Origin: Aphelocoma coerulescens
Lineage: Eukaryota; Chordata; Aves; Passeriformes; Corvidae
Reading direction: 5' to 3'
Assembly (NCBI RefSeq): GCF_041296385.1
Contig: NW_027183524.1
Location: 124,001-188,000, forward strand
DNA length: 64,000 bases
Made by a program: the position numbers and the translations under genes. Below, piece after piece: positions 49,254-60,368 of this stretch. The notes beneath the pieces are model-generated. The model was not told the DNA's origin and searched no databases. It saw nothing but the letters and a program-made list of their open reading frames with translations. Each line of letters starts with the position of its first letter. Within the stretch, counting starts at the first letter, position 1.

Positions 49254-51521
49254 CTAGAAGTGAAAGCCAGTTTGGGGCTGCACCTTCTCCTTGCCGCATG
49301 TAAGCCACACCAAACTCCCTGATGCACTCTGTCCTCCCCTTCTCAAAGGAGTAGACGGTGGCATCAGGACACACCTGTGTCCCAGCAGCTGGGTGCCCAG
49401 CCGGGAGCAGGAGCAGGGCTGGGGCTGCTCCCAAAGTTGCCCCGCCCCAATGCCAGAGCCGGACATATGCTGAGGGGGGGCTGGATCAGGCTTTATTGTC
49501 CAGCTGCATGCCAGGAGTGAGCACAAAATCTACCTGCATTCTCTGCAGCATGCCATCCTGGAGCAGAGCCATTGCCAAAGGAAGCCGTCAGCCCGTGCCA
49601 AGCCAGTGCCGGAGTGGGATCCTAGCAGCACCTGTGGAAGCCGGGAGAGAGGAGCCCACCTGGAGCAGGTTCGTGCAGGATTAATCATCCCGTGGCTTCC
49701 CACCAGGGTCCTGTTGCTTCCAAAAGGCCCCACAGTGTCACTGTGGCCCCTCGGTTCCACCAGGTTCCATAGCGTCACTGTGGTGCCCAGGGTTCCGTCA
49801 GCTTCGCCAGCATCCCCACGGTCTGCAGAGCTCCCCGAGCTTCTGTGGTGTCACAGTGGAGGCAGGGTTGCATCAGGTTCCATAGCATCAGCACGGTCTC
49901 CAGGGCTCCCAGAGGTTCTGTGGTGTCACAGTGGAGGCAGGGTTGCATCAGGTTCCATAGCATCACCACAGTCTCCAGGGCTCCCTGAGCTTCTGTGGTG
50001 TCACAGTGGAGGCAGGGTTGCATCAGGTTCCATAGCATCAGCACGGTCTCCAGGGCTCCCAGAGGTTCTGTGGTGTCACAGAGGAGGCAGGGTTGCATCA
50101 GGTTCCATAGCATCACCACGGTCTCCAGGGCTCCAAGAGCTTCTGTGGTGTCACAGAGGAGGCAGGGTTGCATCAGGTTCAATAGCATCAGCACGGTCTC
50201 CAGGGCTCCCCTGAGCTTCTGTGGTGGTGTCACAGAGGAGCCAGGCTTCCTTGTAGTTCCCCAGCATCACAAAGGCTCTCCTGGGAGCCACGGGTCACAA
50301 AGCACCGTGGGCTCTGTGCAGCCCCGCTGTGTCACAATGGCCGCTGGCTTCCACGAGCCCCCGCAGTGTCCCAGTGGGCCCCGTGGCTTTAGGAGTGGGT
50401 GGCTGGGAGTTGGTGCCAGCGGCTGGGGGAGCAGCAGCAGGGACTGTGTGTGGACAGTGCCATGGCCACTTGTGTGGCCACTGGTGTCTCTGTGCCAGGC
50501 ACAGCCGTGGTGTGTAACACCGGCTCTGGGTCCTTTGGCTGTGCAGGTGGCAGTCACGGCCTGGAGCAGGGCTGCTCCCAGGGGACAGCCTGGGGCAGGA
50601 GGCTGCTGGAGATTCATTCCCCACACTCCTTGTCATGAGGTGCTCAGAGTGATTGGAAAGGCTGTTGGCAGCAGGCAGTTCTCTGGGTTCAAGCTGTGGA
50701 GCTGTCAGCGGGAATGCAAAGGCCAAGCTGGTGAGCCTTTTGTCCTGGTGCCTTTAGTGTGTGAGCAGTCCCTGGTGCCGTTGTCTTTGGATCCTGAGTG
50801 TGGGAGAGGCAAGGCTTAGGATGGTGCGTAGAGCTGAGAAGGAAAGTGCCGAGAGCAGCGTGTGTGCTGCTGCTTTGAGGGGTGCAGTTGAAGTTGTAGG
50901 CAGCAAGAGCTTTCTCAGCTGGCCCTTTTGTGAGCTCTGCTTTTGCCAGATGACTTCCATCTTACCCTCTTACCATCTTAGCCTCTCATTTTTGCATATC
51001 CCAAACCCCCTTCCAAACATCCAGCAGCTGCTTGTAAAGAAGAAGTCCTAGAACAAAAAGCCAGTGCTGCCTTTCATAGCCCCTTTGCTGTCTATGAAGT
51101 AGAGGAAAGAAGCTAGTGAGACGCACTTTCTTTCTCAACTCCATAGAGCGCATCCTTCTCTCAAGGTGGCAGAGTCCTTGGCGGAAGTGAAGCATCTGCA
51201 GCTGCAGTTCAGACTGAGAGATGTGCCAGGACAGGAAACATTTGCTGACCTTCCCTGTTCCCTGTGCAACATGATTCTCGCATCCCAGTCACTTTCACAC
51301 ACCTTCGGTACCCCTGAGTCCAAGCAGCTAAAGCTCACAGAGACAGAAGTGTCAGGAAGGAAAACGTTGCAAAAGCACCCCCTTCTCTTATCAGCATATA
51401 AATTGTGCACAACAGGCTGCGGCACCGAACCTTCCTTCTCAGATAGACATGCCATCACACTTTTCACTCTTGCAGCTCGGTTGAAAAGCTCCAGCAGCTG
51501 CTCCCGCAATAGCAAAAGGTT
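49254..51521 (+). repeat. Unit U23 (2268 bp)
   Basis: Marked by gccgtcagcc (49589), ctcccagggg (50580) and the cacacc/tacccc pair (51300 and 51311). These recur in U28; I checked 49589, 50580 and 51300 at +11,115. Confidence 0.97.
49840..50215 (+). repeat. 75-bp minisatellite in U23, five copies
   Basis: Order 1-2-1-5-6. Confidence 0.97.
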
Positions 51522-53714
51522 CTAGAAGTGAAAGCCAGTTTGGGGCTGCACCTTCTCCTTGCCGCATGTAAGCCACACCAAACTCCCTGATGCACTCTGT
51601 CCTCCCCTTCTCAAAGGAGTAGACGGTGGCATCAGGACACACCTGTGTCCCAGCAGCTGGGTGCCCAGCCGGGAGCAGGAGCAGGGCTGGGGCTGCTCCC
51701 AAAGTTGCCCCGCCCCAATGCCAGAGCCGGACATATGCTGAGGGGGGGCTGGATCAGGCTTTATTGTCCAGCTGCATGCCAGGAGTGAGCACAAAATCTA
51801 CCTGCATTCTCTGCAGCATGCCATCCTGGAGCAGAGCCATTGCCAAAGGAAGCCGTGAGCCCGTGCCAAGCCAGTGCCGGAGTGGGATCCTAGCAGCACC
51901 TGTGGAAGCCGGGAGAGAGGAGCCCACCTGGAGCAGGTTCGTGCAGGATTAATCATCCCGTGGCTTCCCACCAGGGTCCTGTTGCTTCCAAAAGGCCCCA
52001 CAGTGTCACTGTGGCCCCTCGGTTCCACCAGGTTCCATAGCGTCACTGTGGTGCCCAGGGTTCCGTCAGCTTCGCCAGCATCCCCACGGTCTGCAGAGCT
52101 CCCCGAGCTTCTGTGGTGTCACAGTGGAGGCAGGGTTGCATCAGGTTCCATAGCATCAGCACGGTCTCCAGGGCTCCCAGAGGTTCTGTGGTGTCACAGT
52201 GGAGGCAGGGTTGCATCAGGTTCCATAGCATCACCACAGTCTCCAGGGCTCCCTGAGCTTCTGTGGTGTCACAGTGGAGGCAGGGTTGCATCAGGTTCAA
52301 TAGCATCAGCACGGTCTCCAGGGCTCCCAGAGGTTCTGTGGTGTCACAGAGGAGGCAGGGTTGCATCAGGTTCAATAGCATCAGCACGGTCTCCAGGGCT
52401 CCCCTGATCTTCTGTGGTGGTGTCACAGAGGAGCCAGGCTTCCTTGTAGTTCCCCAGCATCACAAAGGCTCTCCTGGGAGCCACGGGTCACAAAGCACCG
52501 TGGGCTCTGTGCAGCCCCGCTGTGTCACAATGGCCGCTGGCTTCCATGAGCCCCCGCAGTGTCCCAGTGGGCCCCGTGGCTTTAGGAGTGGGTGGCTGGG
52601 AGTTGGTGCCAGCGGCTGGGGGAGCAGCAGCAGGGACTGTGTGTGGACAGTGCCATGGCCACTTGTGTGGCCACTGGTGTCTCTGTGCCAGGCACAGCCG
52701 TGGTGTGTAACACCGGCTCTGGGTCCTTTGGCTGTGCAGGTGGCAGTCACGGCCTGGAGCAGGGCTGCTCCCGGGGGACAGCCTGGGGCAGGAGGCTGCT
52801 GGAGATTCATTCCCCACACTCCTTGTCATGAGGTGCTCAGAGTGATTGGAAAGGCTGTTGGCAGCAGGCAGTTCTCTGGGTTCAAGCTGTGGAGCTGTCA
52901 GCGGGAATGCAAAGGCCAAGCTGGTGAGCCTTTTGTCCTGGTGCCTTTAGTGTGTGAGCAGTCCCTGGTGCCGTTGTCTTTGGATCCTGAGTGTGGGAGA
53001 GGCAAGGCTTAGGATGGTGCGTAGAGCTGAGAAGGAAAGTGCCGAGAGCAGCGTGTGTGCTGCTGCTTTGAGGGGTGCAGTTGAAGTTGTAGGCAGCAAG
53101 AGCTTTCTCAGCTGGCCCTTTTGTGAGCTCTGCTTTTGCCAGATGACTTCCATCTTACCCTCTTACCATCTTAGCCTCTCATTTTTGCATATCCCAAACC
53201 CCCTTCCAAACATCCAGCAGCTGCTTGTAAAGAAGAAGTCCTAGAACAAAAAGCCAGTGCTGCCTTTCATAGCCCCTTTGCTGTCTATGAAGTAGAGGAA
53301 AGAAGCTAGTGAGACGCACTTTCTTTCTCAACTCCATAGAGCGCATCCTTCTCTCAAGGTGGCAGAGTCCTTGGCGGAAGTGAAGCATCTGCAGCTGCAG
53401 TTCAGACTGAGAGATGTGCCAGGACAGGAAACATTTGCTGACCTTCCCTGTTCCCTGTGCAACATGATTCTCGCATCCCAGTCACTTTCACATACCTTCG
53501 GTATCCCTGAGTCCAAGCAGCTAAAGCTCACAGAGACAGAAGTGTCAGGAAGGAAAACGTTCCAAAAGCACCCCCTTCTCTTATCAGCATATAAATTGTG
53601 CACAACAGGCTGCGGCACCGAACCTTCCTTCTCAGATAGACATGCCATCACACTTTTCACTCTTGCAGCTCGGTTGAAAAGCTCCAGCAGCTGCTCCCGC
53701 AATAGCAAAAGGTT
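51522..53714 (+). repeat. Unit U24 (2193 bp, -75)
   Basis: Counterpart of U19 (cctgatctt at 52408, ccatgagc at 52547) but with four 75-mers instead of two. Confidence 0.97.
52108..52408 (+). repeat. 75-bp minisatellite in U24, four copies
   Basis: Order 1-2-7-6. The type-7 copy combines the left half of type 1 with the right half of type 6 and is found nowhere else. Confidence 0.97.
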
Positions 53715-55907
53715 CTAGAAGTGAAAGCCAGTTTGGGGCTGCACCTTCTCCTTGCCGCATGTAAGCCACACCAAACTCCCTGATGCACTCTGTCCTCCCC
53801 TTCTCAAAGGAGTAGACGGTGGCATCAGGACACACCTGTGTCCCAGCAGCTGGGTGCCCAGCCGGGAGCAGGAGCAGGGCTGGGGCTGCTCCCAAAGTTG
53901 CCCCGCCCCAATGCCAGAGCCGGACATATGCTGAGGGGGGGCTGGATCAGGCTTTATTGTCCAGCTGCATGCCAGGAGTGAGCACAAAATCTACCTGCAT
54001 TCTCTGCAGCATGCCATCCTGGAGCAGAGCCATTGCCAAAGGAAGCCGTGAGCCCGTGCCAAGCCAGTGCCGGAGTGGGATCCTAGCAGTACCTGTGGAA
54101 GCCGGGAGAGAGGAGCCCACCTGGAGCAGGTTCGTGCAGGATTAATCATCCCGTGGCTTCCCACCAGGGTCCTGTTGCTTCCAAAAGGCCCCACAGTGTC
54201 ACTGTGGCCCCTCGGTTCCACCAGGTTCCATAGCGTCACTGTGGTGCCCAGGGTTCCGTCAGCTTCGCCAGCATCCCCACGGTCTGCAGAGCTCCCCGAG
54301 CTTCTGTGGTGTCACAGTGGAGGCAGGGTTGCATCAGGTTCCATAGCATCAGCACGGTCTCCAGGGCTCCAAGAGATTCTGTGGTGTCACAGTGGAGGCA
54401 GGGTTGCATCAGGTTCCATAGCATCACCACAGTCTCCAGGGCTCCCTGAGCTTCTGTGGTGTCACAGTGGAGGCAGGGTTGCATCAGGTTCCATAGCATC
54501 AGCACGGTCTCCAGGGCTCCCAGAGGTTCTGTGGTGTCACAGAGGAGGCAGGGTTGCATCAGGTTCCATAGCATCAGCACGGTCTCCAGGGCTCCCCTGA
54601 GCTTCTGTGGTGGTGTCACAGAGGAGCCAGGCTTCCTTGTAGTTCCCCAGCATCACAAAGGCTCTCCTGGGAGCCACGGGTCACAAAGCACCGTGGGCTC
54701 TGTGCAGCCCCGCTGTGTCACAATGGCCGCTGGCTTCCACGAGCCCCCGCAGTGTCCCAGTGGGCCCCGTGGCTTTAGGAGTGGGTGGCTGGGAGTTGGT
54801 GCCAGCGGCTGGGGGAGCAGCAGCAGGGACTGTGTGTGGACAGTGCCATGGCCACTTGTGTGGCCACTGGTGTCTCTGTGCCAGGCACAGCCGTGGTGTG
54901 TAACACCGGCTCTGGGTCCTTTGGCTGTGCAGGTGGCAGTCACGGCCTGGAGGAGGGCTGCTCCCGGGGGACAGCCTGGGGCAGGAGGCTGCTGGAGATT
55001 CATTCCCCACACTCCTTGTCATGAGGTGCTCAGAGTGATTGGAAAGGCTGTTGGCAGCAGGCAGTTCTCTGGGTTCAAGCTGTGGAGCTGTCAGCGGGAA
55101 TGCAAAGGCCAAGCTGGTGAGCCTTTTGTCCTGGTGCCTTTAGTGTGTGAGCAGTCCCTGGTGCCGTTGTCTTTGGATCCTGAGTGTGGGAGAGGCAAGG
55201 CTTAGGATGGTGCGTAGAGCTGAGAAGGAAAGTGCCGAGAGCAGCGTGTGTGCTGCTGCTTTGAGGGGTGCAGTTGAAGTTGTAGGCAGCAAGAGCTTTC
55301 TCAGCTGGCCCTTTTGTGAGCTCTGCTTTTGCCAGATGACTTCCATCTTACCCTCTTACCATCTTAGCCTCTCATTTTTGCATATCCCAAACCCCCTTCC
55401 AAACATCCAGCAGCTGCTTGTAAAGAAGAAGTCCTAGAACAAAAAGCCAGTGCTGCCTTTCATAGCCCCTTTGCTGTCTATGAAGTAGAGGAAAGAAGCT
55501 AGTGAGACGCACTTTCTTTCTCAACTCCATAGAGCGCATCCTTCTCTCAAGGTGGCAGAGTCCTTGGCGGAAGTGAAGCATCTGCAGCTGCAGTTCAGAC
55601 TGAGAGATGTGCCAGGACAGGAAACATTTGCTGACCTTCCCTGTTCCCTGTGCAACATGATTCTCGCATCCCAGTCACTTTCACATACCTTCGGTATCCC
55701 TGAGTCCAAGCAGCTAAAGCTCACAGAGACAGAAGTGTCAGGAAGGAAAACGTTGCAAAAGCACCCCCTTCTCTTATCAGCATATAAATTGTGCACAACA
55801 GGCTGCGGCACCGAACCTTCCTTCTCAGATAGACATGCCATCACACTTTTCACTCTTGCAGCTCGGTTGAAAAGCTCCAGCAGCTGCTCCCGCAATAGCA
55901 AAAGGTT
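53715..55907 (+). repeat. Unit U25 (2193 bp, -75)
   Basis: Counterpart of U20 (tagcagtacc at 54090, ctggaggagg at 54953) with one more 75-mer. Its first 75-mer ends ccaagagatt, a form otherwise seen only in U11. Confidence 0.97.
54301..54601 (+). repeat. 75-bp minisatellite in U25, four copies
   Basis: Order 1-2-1-4; equals U20 plus one cagagg copy. Confidence 0.97.
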
Positions 55908-58175
55908 CTAGAAGTGAAAGCCAGTTTGGGGCTGCACCTTCTCCTTGCCGCATGTAAGCCACACCAAACTCCCTGATGCACTCTGTCCTCCCCTTCTCAA
56001 AGGAGTAGACGGTGGCATCAGGACACACCTGTGTCCCAGCAGCTGGGTGCCCAGCCGGGAGCAGGAGCAGGGCTGGGGCTGCTCCCAAAGTTGCCCCGCC
56101 CCAATGCCAGAGCCGGACATATGCTGAGGGGGGGCTGGATCAGGCTTTATTGTCCAGCTGCATGCCAGGAGTGAGCACAAAATCTACCTGCATTCTCTGC
56201 AGCATGCCATCCTGGAGCAGAGCCATTGCCAAAGGAAGCCGTGAGCCCGTGCCAAGCCAGTGCCGGAGTGGGATCCTAGCAGCACCTGTGGAAGCCGGGA
56301 GAGAGGAGCCCACCTGGAGCAGGTTCGTGCAGGATTAATCATCCCGTGGCTTCCCACCAGGGTCCTGTTGCTTCCAAAAGGCCCCACAGTGTCACTGTGG
56401 CCCCTCGGTTCCACCAGGTTCCATAGCGTCACTGTGGTGCCCAGGGTTCCGTCAGCTTCGCCAGCATCCCCACGGTCTGCAGAGCTCCCCGAGCTTCTGT
56501 GGTGTCACAGTGGAGGCAGGGTTGCATCAGGTTCCATAGCATCAGCACGGTCTCCAGGGCTCCCAGAGGTTCTGTGGTGACACAGTGGAGGCAGGGTTGC
56601 ATCAGGTTCCATAGCATCACCACAGTCTCCAGGGCTCCCTGAGCTTCTGTGGTGTCACAGTGGAGGCAGGGTTGCATCAGGTTCCATAGCATCAGCACGG
56701 TCTCCAGGGCTCCCAGAGGTTCTGTGGTGTCACAGAGGAGGCAGGGTTGCATCAGGTTCCATAGCATCACCACGGTCTCCAGGGCTCCAAGAGCTTCTGT
56801 GGTGTCACAGAGGAGGCAGGGTTGCATCAGGTTCAATAGCATCAGCACGGTCTCCAGGGCTCCCCTGAGCTTCTGTGGTGGTGTCACAGAGGAGCCAGGC
56901 TTCCTTGTAGTTCCCCAGCATCACAAAGGCTCTCCTGGGAGCCACGGGTCACAAAGCACCGTGGGCTCTGTGCAGCCCCACTGTGTCACAATGGCCGCTG
57001 GCTTCCATGAGCCCCCGCAGTGTCCCAGTGGGCCCCGTGGCTTTAGGAGTGGGTGGCTGGGAGTTGGTGCCAGCGGCTGGGGGAGCAGCAGCAGGGACTG
57101 TGTGTGGACAGTGCCATGGCCACTTGTGTGGCCACTGGTGTCTCTGTGCCAGGCACAGCCGTGGTGTGTAACACCGGCTCTGGGTCCTTTGGCTGTGCAG
57201 GTGGCAGTCACGGCCTGGAGCAGGGCTGCTCCCGGGGGACAGCCTGGGGCAGGAGGCTGCTGGAGATTCATTCCCCACACTCCTTGTCATGAGGTGCTCA
57301 GAGTGATTGGAAAGGCTGTTGGCAGCAGGCAGTTCTCTGGGTTCAAGCTGTGGAGCTGTCAGCGGGAATGCAAAGGCCAAGCTGGTGAGCCTTTTGTCCT
57401 GGTGCCTTTAGTGTGTGAGCAGTCCCTGGTGCCGTTGTCTTTGGATCCTGAGTGTGGGAGAGGCAAGGCTTAGGATGGTGCGTAGAGCTGAGAAGGAAAG
57501 TGCCGAGAGCAGCGTGTGTGCTGCTGCTTTGAGGGGTGCAGTTGAAGTTGTAGGCAGCAAGAGCTTTCTCAGCTGGCCCTTTTGTGAGCTCTGCTTTTGC
57601 CAGATGACTTCCATCTTACCCTCTTACCATCTTAGCCTCTCATTTTTGCATATCCCAAACCCCCTTCCAAACATCCAGCAGCTGCTTGTAAAGAAGAAGT
57701 CCTAGAACAAAAAGCCAGTGCTGCCTTTCATAGCCCCTTTGCTGTCTATGAAGTAGAGGAAAGAAGCTAGTGAGACGCACTTTCTTTCTCAACTCCATAG
57801 AGCGCATCCTTCTCTCAAGGTGGCAGAGTCCTTGGCGGAAGTGAAGCATCTGCAGCTGCAGTTCAGACTGAGAGATGTGCCAGGACAGGAAACATTTGCT
57901 GACCTTCCCTGTTCCCTGTGCAACATGATTCTCGCATCCCAGTCACTTTCACATACCTTCGGTATCCCTGAGTCCAAGCAGCTAAAGCTCACAGAGACAG
58001 AAGTGTCAGGAAGGAAAACGTTCCAAAAGCACCCCCTTCTCTTATCAGCATATAAATTGTGCACAACAGGCTGCGGCACCGAACCTTCCTTCTCAGATAG
58101 ACATGCCATCACACTTTTCACTCTTGCAGCTCGGTTGAAAAGCTCCAGCAGCTGCTCCCGCAATAGCAAAAGGTT
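55908..58175 (+). repeat. Unit U26 (2268 bp)
   Basis: Counterpart of U21. Marks at 56580, 56980 and 57008. I found no difference between the two. Confidence 0.97.
56494..56869 (+). repeat. 75-bp minisatellite in U26, five copies
   Basis: Order 1-2-1-5-6, with ggtgacacag in copy 2 as in U21. Confidence 0.97.
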
Positions 58176-60368
58176 CTAGAAGTGAAAGCCAGTTTGGGGC
58201 TGCACCTTCTCCTTGCCGCATGTAAGCCACACCAAACTCCCTGATGCACTCTGTCCTCCCCTTCTCAAAGGAGTAGACGGTGGCATCAGGACACACCTGT
58301 GTCCCAGCAGCTGGGTGCCCAGCCGGGAGCAGGAGCAGGGCTGGGGCTGCTCCCAAAGTTGCCCCGCCCCAATGCCAGAGCCGGACATATGCTGAGGGGG
58401 GGCTGGATCAGGCTTTATTGTCCAGCTGCATGCCAGGAGTGAGCACAAAATCTACCTGCATTCTCTGCAGCATGCCATCCTGGAGCAGAGCCATTGCCAA
58501 AGGAAGCCGTCAGCCCGTGCCAAGCCAGTGCCGGAGTGGGATCCTAGCAGCACCTGTGGAAGCCGGGAGAGAGGAGCCCACCTGGAGCAGGTTCGTGCAG
58601 GATTAATCATCCCGTGGCTTCCCACCAGGGTCCTGTTGCTTCCAAAAGGCCCCACAGTGTCACTGTGGCCCCTCGGTTCCACCAGGTTCCATAGCGTCAC
58701 TGTGGTGCCCAGGGTTCCGTCAGCTTCGCCAGCATCCCCACGGTCTGCAGAGGTCCCCGAGCTTCTGTGGTGTCACAGTGGAGGCAGGGTTGCATCAGGT
58801 TCCATAGCATCAGCACGGTCTCCAGGGCTCCCAGAGGTTCTGTGGTGTCACAGTGGAGGCAGGGTTGCATCAGGTTCCATAGCATCACCACAGTCTCCAG
58901 GGCTCCCTGAGCTTCTGTGGTGTCACAGTGGAGGCAGGGTTGCATCAGGTTCCATAGCATCACCACGGTCTCCAGGGCTCCCAGAGGTTCTGTGGTGTCA
59001 CAGTGGAGGCAGGGTTGCATCAGGTTCCATAGCATCACCACGGTCTCCAGGGCTCCCCTGAGCTTCTGTGGTGGTGTCACAGAGGAGCCAGGCTTCCTTG
59101 TAGTTCCCCAGCATCACAAAGGCTCTCCTGGGAGCCACGGGTCACAAAGCACCGTGGGCTCTGTGCAGCCCCGCTGTGTCACAATGGCCGCTGGCTTCCA
59201 CGAGCCCCCGCAGTGTCCCAGTGGGCCCCGTAGCTTTAGGCGTGGGTGGCTGGGAGTTGGTGCCAGCGGCTGGGGGAGCAGCAGCAGGGACTGTGTGTGG
59301 ACAGTGCCATGGCCACTTGTGTGGCCACTGGTGTCTCTGTGCCAGGCACAGCTGTGGTGTGTAACACCGGCTCTGGGTCCTTTGGCTGTGCAGGTGGCAG
59401 TCACGGCCTGGAGCAGGGCTGCTCCCGGGGGACAGCCTGGGGCAGGAGGCTGCTGGAGATTCATTCCCCACACTCCTTGTCATGAGGTGCTCAGAGTGAT
59501 TGGAAAGGCTGTTGGCAGCAGGCAGTTCTCTGGGTTCAAGCTGTGGAGCTGTCAGCGGGAATGCAAAGGCCAAGCTGGTGAGCCTTTTGTCCTGGTGCCT
59601 TTAGTGTGTGAGCAGTCCCTGGTGCCGTTGTCTTTGGATCCTGAGTGTGGGAGAGGCAAGGCTTAGGATGGTGCGTAGAGCTGAGAAGGAAAGTGCCGAG
59701 AGCAGCGTGTGTGCTGCTGCTTTGAGGGGTGCAGTTGAAGTTGTAGGCAGCAAGAGCTTTCTCAGCTGGCCCTTTTGTGAGCTCTGCTTTTGCCAGATGA
59801 CTTCCATCTTACCCTCTTACCATCTTAGCCTCTCATTTTTGCATATCCCAAACCCCCTTCCAAACATCCAGCAGCTGCTTGTAAAGAAGAAGTCCTAGAA
59901 CAAAAAGCCAGTGCTGCCTTTCATAGCCCCTTTGCTGTCTATGAAGTAGAGGAAAGAAGCTAGTGAGACGCACTTTCTTTCTCAACTCCATAGAGCGCAT
60001 CCTTCTCTCAAGGTGGCAGAGTCCTTGGCGGAAGTGAAGCATCTGCAGCTGCAGTTCAGACTGAGAGATGTGCCAGGACAGGAAACATTTGCTGACCTTC
60101 CCTGTTCCCTGTGCAACATGATTCTCGCATCCCAGTCACTTTCACATACCTTCGGTATCCCTGAGTCCAAGCAGCTAAAGCTCACAGAGACAGAAGTGTC
60201 AGGAAGGAAAACGTTCCAAAAGCACCCCCTTCTCTTATCAGCATATAAATTGTGCACAACAGGCTGCGGCACCGAACCTTCCTTCTCAGATAGACATGCC
60301 ATCACACTTTTCACTCTTGCAGCTCGGTTGAAAAGCTCCAGCAGCTGCTCCCGCAATAGCAAAAGGTT
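58176..60368 (+). repeat. Unit U27 (2193 bp, -75)
   Basis: Counterpart of U22. Marks at 58511, 58753, 59232 and 59241. The one difference noticed is t at 59353 (cagctgtgg), shared with U2. Confidence 0.97.
58762..59062 (+). repeat. 75-bp minisatellite in U27, four copies
   Basis: Order 1-2-3-3 as in U22. Confidence 0.97.

Larger units (their letters stand above)
40632..51521 (+). repeat. Higher-order block A (U19-U23, 10,890 bp)
   Basis: Five consecutive units whose private marks reappear in the same order in the next five units. The left edge is not exact: the end of U18 (39690, 40410 and 40421) also matches the end of U23 at +10,890. The duplication breakpoint may therefore lie in the second half of U18. 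Confidence 0.9.
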
